A stretch of DNA of 33,178 bases from an uncultured Collinsella sp. (GCA_902469555.1 CABRDB010000084.1:1-33178); one strand, 5' to 3'. Counted from the first letter of the stretch, positions 1-8,308 are shown. The notes: generated by a model from the letters alone, not told the origin. Translations and numbers: made by a program.

Positions 1-4
1 TCGC

Positions 5-45
5 AGCCCCGACCCGCGGTCACGAGCGGGGGCTCCTATCTTTTT
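5..45 (+). terminator. Possible terminator of an upstream gene
   Basis: A GC-rich hairpin (AGCCCC at 5-10 pairing with GGGGCT at 29-34, with an alternative CCCGC/GCGGG pairing inside) is followed by a short T run at 41-45. It could end a gene lying left of the window. The T run is offset from the stem, so support is weak. Confidence 0.3.
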
Positions 46-104
46 AGTGCCCTCGGATTGGGTCATAGTGTCTGTCGTTGCCAAAACATCGGCGTTGCCG
101 GAGT

Positions 105-156
105 AGTCGTTGGGGACGTTCTTGTTTGACTAGTTTTTAGAACGTCCCCAACGACT
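105..156. repeat. 18-bp perfect palindrome, GGGGACGTTC type
   Basis: Positions 105-122 and 139-156 are perfect 18-base reverse complements separated by a 16-base spacer that ends in TTTTT. It sits just after the stop codon of the minus-strand HAD gene, so it may fold in that transcript. The arms contain GGGGAC/GTCCCC and resemble the other GGGAC-centred palindromes of this window. Confidence 0.7.
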
Positions 157-161
157 AACCC

Positions 162-920
162 TTACGACAGTTCGTCGGCTACTTGGTGTTCGTAGAAGGC
201 TTCTACTACGGCGTTGAAGTCGCGGGCGAAGTCTTCCATGGTTCCGCGCCAGGTGGCTCGGCCGGGTTTTCCCTGACCAACATAGGCAGTCTGAATGCCG
301 CAGGCGGGGCTGGGGAAGTCACGCTTGGGGTCGTTGCCCACCATAAGGACCTCGTGCGGCTCGAGCCCCATCACCTGAAGCTGCTCTAGATAGTAGGTGG
401 CATCGGGCTTGCAGCGGGTGGTGTTTCCCATGTGCGTGACGAGCTCAAAGGGGGCGTCGGCCAGGTCGCCCCAACCCATGCGGCACTCGATGGCCCCCTG
501 CGGAAAGCTGGGGTTGGTGAAGAGCGCGCAGCGCAGCCCTGCGTCCTGTACGGCCTGAAGCGCGGCGTGTGCGCCCGGCATGGCGTGGGCGTTGATGACG
601 TCGTCATTCTTGTATGGAAGAACTTCGCGGTCGTAGTAGGTAAATGCCTCGTAGATGATAGGATCGGAGAGGCAGATGCCGCACCTGCGCTCGACCTCGG
701 TGCGGTAAAACTCAAGATTGGTGCGGTTGTCCGTGCCGCTTCGGCGGTTGGCGTTGAGGTCGACCAGGATAGTGCCGAGACGTGCCATCGTGCCACCGCG
801 GCTGCGGCGCCCGATATCCGCGAGCATCGACGAGACATCCTTAAAATAGCGAAGGATGAACGCGTTGAGGTTGATGCTAAGAAGCGTCTCGTCCATATCG
901 AAAACGACTGCTTTGAGCAC
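162..920 (-). CDS. HAD-superfamily hydrolase (phosphatase-like)
   Basis: A 252-residue haloacid-dehalogenase-type hydrolase, probably a cytoplasmic phosphatase of unknown substrate. Motif I is DMDET with nucleophile Asp8 and acid/base Asp10. Motif II is Thr135 in LFTNPS, motif III Lys171 in CKPD, and motif IV GNDPKRD (Asp197, Asp201). The long helical stretch between motifs I and II (about residues 15-125) is a C1-type cap, as in phosphoglycolate phosphatase-like and YjjG-like enzymes. The start is GTG at 918-920, preceded by AGAAAGG about seven bases upstream. The gene stands alone and diverges from rpsA. The fold is clear; the substrate cannot be told from sequence. Confidence 0.85.
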   Translation of the reverse strand: MLKAVVFDMDETLLSINLNAFILRYFKDVSSMLADIGRRSRGGTMARLGTILVDLNANRRSGTDNRTNLEFYRTEVERRCGICLSDPIIYEAFTYYDREVLPYKNDDVINAHAMPGAHAALQAVQDAGLRCALFTNPSFPQGAIECRMGWGDLADAPFELVTHMGNTTRCKPDATYYLEQLQVMGLEPHEVLMVGNDPKRDFPSPACGIQTAYVGQGKPGRATWRGTMEDFARDFNAVVEAFYEHQVADELS

Positions 921-1235
921 GCGGGCACCTTTCTCGAAATAACGTTCCAGAATCGTTGGTTCCGGATACTTTACCCCAAAGCCGTATGCCTAACGGCCTA
1001 TCGTCAACTTACGGAGACGGTCGTCCACAAGATTACGAAAAAGTCTCCACACGAGTAAAAAAACGCAGTTCACGCTTGAAATCGAAATGATTTCCCCGTA
1101 ACCTATACGAACGTGATTGCATAAGCGTCACATTAGTATCTGTCGGCTCCCGAGTGTTCCTAAACGTTGTGTGCTTGTCGCACCCTTCTGTAGGTCCTAG
1201 CAATCGGGGCCCCGTAGTTCGAAAGGGGTCCACCT
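921..1235. promoter_or_regulatory. Divergent intergenic region, HAD gene / rpsA
   Basis: About 315 bases without a supported gene. It should hold the promoters of both flanking genes. The best candidate for rpsA is TTGAAA at 1076-1081 and TAACCT at 1099-1104 with a 17-base spacer, which is only a moderate match. That would leave a long 5' leader of roughly 125 bases ending in the rpsA ribosome-binding site GAAAGGGG at 1221-1228. S1 leaders are autoregulated in other bacteria, but no specific structure is recognised here. Confidence 0.35.
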
Positions 1236-2402
1236 TTGAGTGAGATTCAGAACTCGTCCATTTTCTCTCTTGACGATGTCAACGAGGAGGAGATGAACAA
1301 CCTCATCGACGGTACGATTACCGACTTTGATGAGGGCGATCTCGTTAACGGCACTGTCGTTAAGATCGAGCATGACGAGGTGCTCGTTGACATCGGATTC
1401 AAGTCCGAGGGCGTTATCCCGGTCCGCGAGCTGTCCATCCGCAAGGACGCTAACCCTGCAGACATCGTTGCACTCGGTGATCCCATCGAGGCTCTGGTTC
1501 TCCAGAAGGAGGACAAGGACGGTCGTCTGGTCCTGTCCAAGAAGCGTGCCGAGTACGAGCGTGCTTGGAACCGCATCGAGGAGAAGTTCAACTCCGGCGA
1601 GAACGTCGAGGGCGAGGTTATCGAGGTTGTCAAGGGCGGCCTGATTCTCGACATCGGCCTGCGTGGCTTCCTGCCCGCTTCCCTCGTCGACCTCCGTCGC
1701 GTCAAGGACCTCACCTCCTACATGGGCACCCGCATCGAGGCCCGCGTCATCGAGATGGACCGCAACCGCAACAACGTCGTCCTCTCCCGTCGCGTCGTGC
1801 TCGAGGAGTCCCGTAAGGCCGAGCGCTCCGAGATCCTGTCCAAGCTCAAGTCTGGCATGCGTCTCCAGGGCACCGTTTCCTCTATCGTCGACTTCGGCGC
1901 CTTCGTCGACCTCGGCGGTATCGACGGCCTCATCCACATCTCCGAGCTCTCCTGGAACCACGTCAACCATCCTTCCGAGGTTGTCAAGGTCGGCCAGGAG
2001 GTCGAGGTCGAGGTTCTCGACGTCGATCTCAACCGCGAGCGCATCTCCCTGGGTCTCAAGCAGACCACCGAGGATCCGTGGCGCGCACTGGTCAAGAAGT
2101 ACCCCGTCGGCGCTATCGTCGAGGGCACTGTGACCAAGCTTGTCCCGTTTGGCGCTTTCGTCGACCTGGGCGAGGGCATCGAGGGCCTGGTGCACATCTC
2201 CGAGATGGCCAACAAGCACGTCGACCAGCCTTCTCAGGTCACCCACGTGGGCGACAAGGTTCAGGTCAAGGTCATGGAGATCGACCTCGACCGTCGTCGT
2301 ATCTCCCTGTCCATGAAGTCTGCTGCTGAGACTCTGGGCGTCGAGATTGAGGTTACCCCGCTGCCTTCCGAGAAGAAGGACGAGGAGACCGACGCCGAGT
2401 AA
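1236..2402 (+). CDS. rpsA: 30S ribosomal protein S1
   Basis: A 388-residue S1 protein that binds mRNA on the 30S subunit and helps initiation. Four S1 (OB-fold) repeats are visible at about residues 30-105, 115-190, 203-272 and 290-360. The last two are near-identical in pattern (V.FGAFVDLG...GL.HISE). The four-domain form is shorter than the six-domain Escherichia coli protein and is usual for Gram-positive and actinobacterial S1. The start is TTG at 1236, chosen because GAAAGGGG lies seven bases upstream; the nearby GTG is out of frame. Codon use is strongly biased to C-ending codons, as expected of a highly expressed gene. A strong terminator follows. Confidence 0.95.
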   Translation: MSEIQNSSIFSLDDVNEEEMNNLIDGTITDFDEGDLVNGTVVKIEHDEVLVDIGFKSEGVIPVRELSIRKDANPADIVALGDPIEALVLQKEDKDGRLVLSKKRAEYERAWNRIEEKFNSGENVEGEVIEVVKGGLILDIGLRGFLPASLVDLRRVKDLTSYMGTRIEARVIEMDRNRNNVVLSRRVVLEESRKAERSEILSKLKSGMRLQGTVSSIVDFGAFVDLGGIDGLIHISELSWNHVNHPSEVVKVGQEVEVEVLDVDLNRERISLGLKQTTEDPWRALVKKYPVGAIVEGTVTKLVPFGAFVDLGEGIEGLVHISEMANKHVDQPSQVTHVGDKVQVKVMEIDLDRRRISLSMKSAAETLGVEIEVTPLPSEKKDEETDAE

Positions 2403-2426
2403 ATCGGTTTGACGATCACTTGTTTA

Positions 2427-2460
2427 AGGGATCCGTCCGCAATGGACGGGTCCCTTTTTG
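2427..2460 (+). terminator. rho-independent terminator of rpsA
   Basis: A 13-bp stem (2427-2439 with 2445-2457, one G-T pair) closes a GCAAT loop and runs into a T tract at 2456-2460. It lies 25 bases after the rpsA stop codon. Confidence 0.92.
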
Positions 2461-2525
2461 CATTTGGCGGTGAGATGCACGATGCTGACCGGGCGCAATT
2501 TTGTCCGGGCTGTTCACAGGCTATT

Positions 2526-2649
2526 GGGTTGTCGGTGCATGAAAAATGCCGACATCCCGCCTCGGGGAGGAGGCGGGAACGCACCGAGTAGACGGAGGGG
2601 TGCGGAGCGCGGTCGCGTCTCGACTGACGACGTTACCCATCGACAACCC
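2526..2649 (+). ncRNA. Possible structured small RNA between rpsA and rnpB
   Basis: The gap between the rpsA terminator and the RNase P RNA has no good ORF but is rich in pairing. GGGTTGTCG at 2526-2534 is the exact reverse complement of 2641-2649. Inside lie GCAT/ATGC around GAAAA (2537-2549) and a 9-bp hairpin (2555-2563 with 2570-2578). GC content and nested order look like an RNA, but no known family was recognised and the strand is uncertain. Confidence 0.3.
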
Positions 2650-2706
2650 TATTGTACTGCATGGCGTGGTTCTTGGTTTATCGTGTCGAACGCTTGTGTT
2701 GTGCCA

Positions 2707-2733
2707 TTGCCAATAGCGACTGTGTGCTACACT
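2707..2733 (+). promoter_or_regulatory. Promoter of the RNase P RNA gene
   Basis: TTGCCA at 2707-2712 and TACACT at 2728-2733 are 15 bases apart, and the -10 box is extended by TGC directly in front (TGCTACACT). The expected transcription start falls near 2740, matching the 5' end inferred from the P1 helix. Confidence 0.6.
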
Positions 2734-2740
2734 CTTGCAC

Positions 2741-3104
2741 TGCTGAGTGGGCCAGACGGTCGCGCGATGTGCTGCTTGCAGCACGCGTGAGGAAAGTCCG
2801 GGCTCCAGAGGGCGGGATGCCGGCTAACGGCCGGGCGGAGTGATCCGACGGAAAGCGCCGCAGAAAAGAAGACTCCCACCTGCGCCGCAAGGCGTAAAGG
2901 GAAAAGCTGAAACGGTGGTGTAAGAGACCACCAGCGTCGTGGCAACACGGCGGCTTGGCAAGCCCCATCCGGAGCAAGCGCGAATAGGAACGCTATGGGC
3001 CGGCCCGGTCCGCGTTCGGGTAGCGTGCGTGGAGCTGCACGGTAACGTGCAGACAAGATAAATGACCGTTCACGACAGAACCCGGCTTATCGGCCCACTC
3101 GGCA
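2741..3104 (+). ncRNA. rnpB: RNase P RNA, bacterial class A
   Basis: The catalytic RNA that trims tRNA 5' leaders. The hallmark 5' core GAGGAAAGTCCGGGCTCC begins at about 2789 and the 3' core ACAGAACCCGGCTTATCGG at about 3075. The P1 helix is GAGTGGGCC (2745-2753) with GGCCCACTC (3092-3100), extendable by TGC/GCA to 2741 and 3104. Between them are the expected AGAGTGATCC-like and GAAACGGTGGTGTAAGAGACCACC-type segments (split here only for description) and the GGTAA...GACAAGATAAATGACC region. Ends are set from P1 and may be off by a few bases. Confidence 0.95.
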
Positions 3105-3117
3105 CTTTGTTGACGCT

Positions 3118-3221
3118 GCGAACCCGTCAGCGCGGCAATCTGCCTTTCAAGCCTTCGGGCATGACCATAAGGTCAATGCCCTCGTCTTTCAAGGCACCTT
3201 GCTCGCGCTGACGGGTTCTCG
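3118..3221. repeat. Long imperfect hairpin, copy 1
   Basis: An outer 13-bp perfect stem (3121-3133 with 3205-3217) encloses imperfect arms with pairings TGCCTT/AAGGCA and GGGCA/TGCCC. It closes at TGACC/GGTCA around ATAA (3162-3175). The arm length, central turn and lack of a T tract match the hairpins at 18693-18793 and 19988-20099. It lies just downstream of the RNase P RNA. Confidence 0.6.
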
Positions 3222-3379
3222 CTTTCGTTGGCGGAATCATCGGCGGTTCCGTTCTTGGCATCTCGCTGTTTTTGCCTGGTCATCGGCGTTGCCGTTCTAT
3301 TTACCGGGGTTATCGGTACGGCCTTTGCCGTATTATTGAGGCTGTTTGTTGCTGCGCTTTATTCTATTGAGGGGCTTTG

Positions 3380-4015
3380 TTGGACAGCTATTTTACTCTG
3401 CAATCGAATATTGAGGCTTCGGGCGAGTTTGTGGACCGCAAGAGTCGGTTTATCGCCCAGCTGGTCCATATTGAGTCCGAGGACGAGGCGAATGCCTTTA
3501 TCGAGATGGTTCGCAAACGTCATTACGACGCTCGGCATAATGTTCCCGCGTGGATTTTGGTCGATGGACGCGAGCGCCAGAGCGATGATGGTGAGCCGAG
3601 TCGCACGAGCGGCATGCCGACGCTCGAGGTGCTGCGCGGTGCGGGTCTCAAAAATGTTTGCTGCGTAGTGACGCGCTATTTTGGTGGCACGCTGTTGGGG
3701 CCTGGTGGTTTGGTGCGCGCCTATACCGCGGCGACGCAGGCGGCGGTGGCCGCGGCTCAGGAGGCCGGGCAGATCGTCGAGATGACGAGCGTCGTGCCGG
3801 TTGATGTGCATGTGGCCTATCCACAGTATGAGCAGGTGCTTCGCTTGGCCCAGGATTCGGGTGCCAAGGTTTTGGATACCGATTACGCGGATGCCGTGAC
3901 ACTTCACTTGGTGTTTAAGGCGGGGGAGCAGGAGCCGTTTTGCGCCAAGATGCGCGAGCTTATGGCGGGGCGCGAGGAGATCGAGGTCGGCGCTCCCGAA
4001 TTTGCTGAGTTCTAA
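3380..4015 (+). CDS. YigZ/IMPACT family protein
   Basis: A 211-residue YigZ-family cytoplasmic protein. The N-terminal UPF0029 (IMPACT) domain spans about residues 15-125 and carries the family signatures KSRFIA, DDGEPSRTSGMP and VVTRYFGGTLLGPGGLVRAY. The C-terminal DUF1949 ferredoxin-like domain spans about 135-195. Relatives have been linked to translation or nucleic-acid binding; the exact job is unsettled. Two TTG codons occur at 3377 and 3380. The second is preferred because GAGGGG at 3369-3374 is then five bases away instead of two. A hairpin terminator follows immediately. Confidence 0.9.
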   Translation: MDSYFTLQSNIEASGEFVDRKSRFIAQLVHIESEDEANAFIEMVRKRHYDARHNVPAWILVDGRERQSDDGEPSRTSGMPTLEVLRGAGLKNVCCVVTRYFGGTLLGPGGLVRAYTAATQAAVAAAQEAGQIVEMTSVVPVDVHVAYPQYEQVLRLAQDSGAKVLDTDYADAVTLHLVFKAGEQEPFCAKMRELMAGREEIEVGAPEFAEF

Positions 4016-4017
4016 CG

Positions 4018-4069
4018 ACGACGGCCGGCGTGCTTTTGGATGAATCCCAAGCGCGCCGGCCGTCGTTTT
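4018..4069 (+). terminator. Terminator after the YigZ-family gene
   Basis: A 13-bp perfect GC-rich stem (4018-4030 with 4054-4066) encloses a 23-base loop that can pair further, and runs into TTTT at 4066-4069. It lies between two convergent genes, but only the plus strand has the T tract. Confidence 0.85.
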
Positions 4070-4082
4070 ATGTTGCCGCCGT

Positions 4083-4529
4083 TTACTCGGCGAGCTGCTT
4101 TAGCACATCGCAGGCGATCTCGACGGCATCGTCGATGCAGCCGGGGCAGCTGCGGAGCGGACCCTTGTCCGATCCGATGCCCTTGAGCGTGCCGCAGACG
4201 GTCGTCGTGTTCTTCTCGCCAAAACGCTTGGCGATTTCGCGCGACAGCTTGTAGGTTTGGCCCTTGGTCTTGGGGTTTTCCATGCCGTCGCTCATCACAA
4301 AGCCCATGATGGCCACGGCGCCCGAGATGGCGCCGCAGGTTTCGGTCATGCCGCCCATGCCGGCGCCAAAGCCCTCGGTGAGGGTAAAGGCGGTCTGGGG
4401 GTCGAGCCCGACGGCAGGCGCGAGCGTGCAGGCGACGGCCTGTGCGCAGTTAAAGCCACGGGCGTGGTATTCGGCAGCCTGAGCCTGACAGGTGGTGATG
4501 TCGAGCTGGGCCGTATCGATTTGCTTCAT
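4083..4529 (-). CDS. C_GCAxxG_C_C family redox-type protein
   Basis: A 148-residue protein of the cysteine-rich C_GCAxxG_C_C family, which occurs mainly in anaerobes and is thought to be redox-active or to bind metal. Cysteines fall at 14, 28 (GFNCAQAV), 34, 65 (TETCGAISGA), 112 (VCGTL), 128 and 131 (CPGC) and 140. This pattern names the family. The start ATG at 4527-4529 is preceded by AAGGAGA. Upstream codons remain open for another 82 residues but lack a ribosome-binding site and family similarity. The function is unknown. It diverges from metY. Confidence 0.88.
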   Translation of the reverse strand: MKQIDTAQLDITTCQAQAAEYHARGFNCAQAVACTLAPAVGLDPQTAFTLTEGFGAGMGGMTETCGAISGAVAIMGFVMSDGMENPKTKGQTYKLSREIAKRFGEKNTTTVCGTLKGIGSDKGPLRSCPGCIDDAVEIACDVLKQLAE

Positions 4530-4691
4530 CGTTGTCTCCTTTGCCACGGTGTACCCGCCTATGGTACCCGTGACGGTGTATGTAATCACCGAGAGCCTCA
4601 TGTATGCCTCATTTTTATCTATCGAATAAATGCCAAGACCTGCGATAAATAGCCTCGATTGATTTGTCCCATAACCTACCTTGAGGATGGG

Positions 4692-4720
4692 TTGAGAGGG
4701 GTGCGGGGTAGCGGTATCGT
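4692..4720 (+). promoter_or_regulatory. Candidate promoter of metY
   Basis: TTGAGA at 4692-4697 and TATCGT at 4715-4720 are separated by 17 bases. No SAM-type riboswitch is visible between it and the start codon, although such leaders often control metY elsewhere. Confidence 0.45.
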
Positions 4721-4758
4721 GAACCGAATAAAACAAAACCCAAGTAAGGGAGTTGGAT

Positions 4759-6042
4759 ATGAGCGAGCAGACCATTGGTACGACGTGTGTTCAGGGCGGT
4801 TATCGCCCGGGCGATGCAGAGCCGCGTCAGGTGCCTATCTACCAGTCAACCACGTGGAAGTACGACACGTCCGAGCACATGGGCAAGCTGTTCGACCTAG
4901 AGGAGTCGGGCTACTTCTACAGCCGCCTGCAGAACCCCACGTGTGACCTGGTTGCTGCCAAGATCTGCGAGATGGAGGGCGGCACCGCTGCGATGCTCAC
5001 GAGCTCGGGCATGGCTGCGAACTTCCTTGCGATCTTTAACGTTGCCGGTGCCGGCGATCACGTAGTCGCGAGCTCTGCCATCTACGGCGGTACCTACAAC
5101 CTGCTCGCCCATACTATGGGCCGTATGGGCGTTACCTGCACGTTCGTTGCCCCCGACTGCACCGATGAGGAGCTGGAAGCAGCCTTCCAGCCCAACACCA
5201 AGCTCGTCTTTGGCGAGACCATCGCCAACCCCGCCCTCGCCGTGCTCGATATTGAGCGCTTTGCCAAGGCCGCGCACGACCACGGCGTGCCGCTGATGGT
5301 CGACAACACCTTCCCGACGCCCGTGATGTGCCGTCCCTTTGAGTGGGGTGCCGACATCGTTACGCACTCCACCACCAAGTACATGGATGGGCATGCTGCC
5401 TACCTGGGCGGCGTGATCGTCGACCACGGCCAGTTTGACTGGATGGCGCATGCTGACAAGTTCCCGGGTCTCACCACGCCCGATGAGAGCTACCATGGCG
5501 TGACCTATGCCGAGAAGTTCGGTCGCGAGGGCGCCTTCATTACCAAGGCAACCGCTCAGCTCATGCGCGACCTTGGCCCCATGCAGAACCCACAGGCGGC
5601 GTTTTTCTTGAACAGCTCGCTCGAGAGCCTGCATGTGCGCATGCCGCGTCATTGCGAGAACGGCCTGGCTGTTGCCAAGTTCCTGCAGAGCCATCCCAAG
5701 GTGCGCTTCGTGAGCTATCCGGGCCTGGAGGGCGATAAGTACTATGACCTGGCTCAGAAGTACATGCCTAACGGTACCTGCGGCGTTGTGAGCTTTGGCT
5801 TTAACGGTGGTCGCGCGGCGGCCGAGACCTTTATGAAGAGCCTCAAGCTTGCCCAGATCGCCACGCATGTGGCCGACGCCCGCACTTGCTGCCTGCATCC
5901 CGCTAACGCTACGCATCGCCAGATGAACGATGAGGAGCTCATCGCCTGTGGCATCTCCGCCGACATGGTGCGCCTGTCGTGCGGCCTCGAGGACACGGCC
6001 GACCTGATTGCCGACCTTGAGCAGGCTCTCGAGCAGTGCTAG
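4759..6042 (+). CDS. metY: O-acetylhomoserine sulfhydrylase (aminocarboxypropyltransferase)
   Basis: A 427-residue PLP enzyme of the Cys/Met metabolism family that makes homocysteine from O-acetylhomoserine and sulfide. Typical segments are the Y-S-R motif near 54-56 (FYSRLQNPT), SSGMAA at 82-87, VDNTF with Asp182 that contacts the PLP nitrogen, and STTKYMDGH with Lys207 as the Schiff-base lysine. The long insertion around 220-260 and total length favour MetY over cystathionine lyases or methionine gamma-lyase, which are nearer 390-400 residues. The ATG at 4759 was chosen over a TTG six bases earlier because AAGGGA lies eight bases upstream. It is a single-gene unit closed by a strong terminator. 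Confidence 0.88.
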   Translation: MSEQTIGTTCVQGGYRPGDAEPRQVPIYQSTTWKYDTSEHMGKLFDLEESGYFYSRLQNPTCDLVAAKICEMEGGTAAMLTSSGMAANFLAIFNVAGAGDHVVASSAIYGGTYNLLAHTMGRMGVTCTFVAPDCTDEELEAAFQPNTKLVFGETIANPALAVLDIERFAKAAHDHGVPLMVDNTFPTPVMCRPFEWGADIVTHSTTKYMDGHAAYLGGVIVDHGQFDWMAHADKFPGLTTPDESYHGVTYAEKFGREGAFITKATAQLMRDLGPMQNPQAAFFLNSSLESLHVRMPRHCENGLAVAKFLQSHPKVRFVSYPGLEGDKYYDLAQKYMPNGTCGVVSFGFNGGRAAAETFMKSLKLAQIATHVADARTCCLHPANATHRQMNDEELIACGISADMVRLSCGLEDTADLIADLEQALEQC

Positions 6043-6109
6043 GCTAGCTCCGTACAAGGTGCCGATGCTGGCAGAAAGCTTCGGCGACCTTTTGTTCCGA
6101 TTCCGTAGG

Positions 6110-6158
6110 CGGGGCCCCAATCGCGGCTGTTTGCAGGCGATTGGGGCCCCGTTTTTTT
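6110..6158 (+). terminator. Terminator of metY
   Basis: A 14-bp perfect stem (6110-6123 with 6138-6151) around a short loop that can pair CTG/CAG, followed by seven T residues. Confidence 0.92.
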
Positions 6159-6184
6159 GCGTTGGGCCACTCGAAAGGATGGAT

Positions 6185-7489
6185 ATGGAGAAAACCGCAG
6201 AGCAGCTGCGCCGCGAGCACATTGCCCTAGAGGGCGATACCCATGGCAAGAACAAGTGGGCGATTCTGTTTACCGTGCTCATCATGACGTTTATGGTGTG
6301 TCTGGATTCGACCGTCGTGACCGTGGCGCTGCCCGTGATGCAAAAGGAGCTGGGCGTGGGCCTCGATCGCATCCAGCTGGTAAGCTCGGTGTATCTGCTT
6401 GCGACTTGCGTGGCTATGTTGCCGTTTGGCCGTCTGGGCGACGTGCGCGGCAAGGTGAATGTGTTCCAGCTGGGCGTCATCGTCTTTTCGGTTGGTTCGC
6501 TGCTGTGCGGCCTTTCGGCCTCGCTCGAGGTTCTTATCCTGGCACGCATTGCTCAGGGCGTCGGTTGCGCGGCGGCCATGGCTAACAACATGGGTATCAT
6601 CACCGAGTCGTTCCCGGCGCGCGAACGAGGCCGTGCCATGGGTATTCTCGCGACCTTTGTGGCCCTCGGCATGATGTGTGGCCCCGTGCTCGGCGGCATG
6701 CTGGTGGCAAGCTTTCCCTGGGAGAGCATCTTCCTCATCAACCTGCCCATTGGCGTCATTTCGTTTATCGTGGGGCTCTATACACTGCCGCATGTTAAGC
6801 CGGAGGCCGGCGAGCGCCCCATGTCCCTGATCGAGGCTGCTCGTCGCTGCTTTGCAAATTCGGCCTTCACCATCAACCTTGCCTGCATGCTCATCGTGTT
6901 CGTTGGTATTGGCGCATCCGAATTTATTCTGCCGTTCTATTTTCAGGACGCCCACGGCTTTGGTTCTGACATTTCCGGATTGCTCTTTTTGGCGTTGCCG
7001 ATGGTGAATGCCTTTATCGGTCCGCTTTCGGGTACGGTTTCGGACCGTGTTGGCTGCGAGGGCCCCACGGCGGTCGGCCTGGGCGTGTACGTATGCGGTC
7101 TTTTTGCGGTAAGCACGCTCGACCAGCACTCTTCTATCCCTGTGATCGTGTGTTGCGTCGCGTTTATGTCGTGCGGTACGTCGATTTTCCAGAGTCCCAA
7201 TAACTCGCTGTATATGGGCTCGGCTCCGCGCGAAGCACTCGGTTTTGCGGGCAGCCTGGGTAGCCTGGCGCGCTATGCGGGTATGGCAGTGGGCATTACG
7301 GCGGCGTCGCATATCCTGTATGGGCAGATGAGCGTGGCGATGGGCGAGGCCGTGACCAGTTTTGTTGCGGGCCGTCCGGATATATTCCTATTCGGCTTTC
7401 GCTCGGTGTTCTACGTACTCATGGCTGTGGCCGCTGTGGGCTTTGCGCTCGCCATGGTGCGTTTGGTGAGGATGCGCGCCCGCCATTAG
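6185..7489 (+). CDS. MFS transporter, DHA2-like drug exporter
   Basis: A 434-residue integral membrane transporter of the major facilitator superfamily, probably a proton-driven exporter. The first helix carries LDSTVVTVALP, the motif D1 signature of the DHA2 (EmrB/QacA) group. The loop 2-3 motif GRLGDVRG and the exporter motif C (GPVLGGML) are both present. The length is nearer a 12-helix protein than the 14-helix DHA2 norm. Of two close ATG codons, 6185 is chosen since GAAAGG at 6173-6178 is then six bases away. The substrate is unknown. Confidence 0.85.
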   Translation: MEKTAEQLRREHIALEGDTHGKNKWAILFTVLIMTFMVCLDSTVVTVALPVMQKELGVGLDRIQLVSSVYLLATCVAMLPFGRLGDVRGKVNVFQLGVIVFSVGSLLCGLSASLEVLILARIAQGVGCAAAMANNMGIITESFPARERGRAMGILATFVALGMMCGPVLGGMLVASFPWESIFLINLPIGVISFIVGLYTLPHVKPEAGERPMSLIEAARRCFANSAFTINLACMLIVFVGIGASEFILPFYFQDAHGFGSDISGLLFLALPMVNAFIGPLSGTVSDRVGCEGPTAVGLGVYVCGLFAVSTLDQHSSIPVIVCCVAFMSCGTSIFQSPNNSLYMGSAPREALGFAGSLGSLARYAGMAVGITAASHILYGQMSVAMGEAVTSFVAGRPDIFLFGFRSVFYVLMAVAAVGFALAMVRLVRMRARH

Positions 7490-7520
7490 CGTGTTGGGAG
7501 GCTGTCTGCCACGATTCGCT

Positions 7521-7567
7521 CCGTCCCAAAAAGACTGGTTTGTGGTGCGATGCGGCTTGTGGGACGG
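7521..7567 (+). repeat. Weak palindrome between the MFS gene and xpt
   Basis: CCGTCCCA at 7521-7528 pairs perfectly with TGGGACGG at 7560-7567 around a 31-base loop. It has no T tract. It resembles the GGGAC palindromes but is shorter. The rest of the 157-base gap shows no purine riboswitch. Confidence 0.35.
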
Positions 7568-7646
7568 GCGGGGGTCGGTCCGTGGTAGACTATCGAACAA
7601 CGTTTATTAATCGCGCGGTATCGTTGCCGCGAGAAGGGGTTGCGCC

Positions 7647-8225
7647 ATGCAGGAGCTTGAGGATCGTATTCGCCATGACGGCATCGTAAAGGCCGGTAAC
7701 GTCCTTAAGGTTGATGCCTTCCTCAACCACCAGTGTGACGTTGAGCTGTTTGACCACATGGGTGCCGAGTGGGCCCGTCTGTTCGAGGGCGTCGAGATCA
7801 ACAAGATCCTGACGATTGAGGCTTCGGGCATTGGTATGGCTTGCATCGCGGCTCAGCATTTTGGCGGTGTGCCGGTGGTCTTTGCCAAGAAGGCGCAGTC
7901 CATCAACCTCGACGGCGAGCAGTATGCCACGACCATCTACTCCTTTACCAAGCAAAAGGAGTACCCGGTCATCGTTGGCAAGCGTTTCCTGTCTGAGGGT
8001 GACAAGGTCCTGATCATCGACGACTTCTTGGCCAACGGCTGCGCGCTCGAGGGTCTTATCAAGATCTGTGAGGCTGCGGGTGCCGAGGTGTCCGGTATTG
8101 GCATTGCGGTGGAGAAGGGTTTCCAGGGCGGCGGCGATAAGCTCCGCGAGCGTGGCTTCCGCGTTGAGAGCCTGGCTCGTATCGCCGATATGGACTGCGA
8201 GACCGGCGAGATCACCTTCGCCTAA
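7647..8225 (+). CDS. xpt: Xanthine phosphoribosyltransferase
   Basis: A 192-residue purine salvage enzyme that makes XMP from xanthine and PRPP in the cytoplasm. The PRPP-binding loop is [14 protein letters not shown] at 121-134. Further family-typical parts are the N-terminal [19 protein letters not shown] at 58-65 and VFAKK at 78-82. The length equals that of known Xpt proteins. The start ATG at 7647 follows AGAAGGGG; a small hairpin (CGCGG/CCGCG) lies just before the ribosome-binding site. Xanthine salvage fits with the molybdenum hydroxylase subunit at the right edge of the window. Confidence 0.93.
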   Translation: MQELEDRIRHDGIVKAGNVLKVDAFLNHQCDVELFDHMGAEWARLFEGVEINKILTIEASGIGMACIAAQHFGGVPVVFAKKAQSINLDGEQYATTIYSFTKQKEYPVIVGKRFLSEGDKVLIIDDFLANGCALEGLIKICEAAGAEVSGIGIAVEKGFQGGGDKLRERGFRVESLARIADMDCETGEITFA

Positions 8226-8252
8226 GCGCGCAACACAAGCGATTGGTATGCG

Positions 8253-8288
8253 ATGTGACAAAGGGACCGTCCCTTTGTCACATTTTTT
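8253..8288 (+). terminator. Terminator of xpt, GGGACCGTCCC palindrome
   Basis: A 14-bp perfect stem (8253-8266 with 8270-8283), CCG loop, and a T tract to 8288. It doubles as a member of the GGGACNGTCCC palindromes. Confidence 0.9.
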
Positions 8289-8308
8289 GTATGAGGGGAG
8301 GTGTTGAT

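Noticed and set aside
1247..2246. Long open frames antisense to rpsA, and similar ones antisense to selD, gdhA, modB and brnQ
   Set aside because: They mirror highly biased GC-rich genes, lack ribosome-binding sites and resemble no family.
4590..4758. SAM riboswitch ahead of metY
   Set aside because: None of the conserved SAM-I segments appear in order; only a promoter-like pair was found.
4530..4775. Upstream 82-codon extension of the C_GCAxxG_C_C gene
   Set aside because: No ribosome-binding site at the far start, no family similarity, and AAGGAGA sits correctly before the internal ATG.
7490..7646. Purine riboswitch ahead of xpt
   Set aside because: The purine aptamer core and its loop-loop pairing are absent; only a simple hairpin and palindrome are present.
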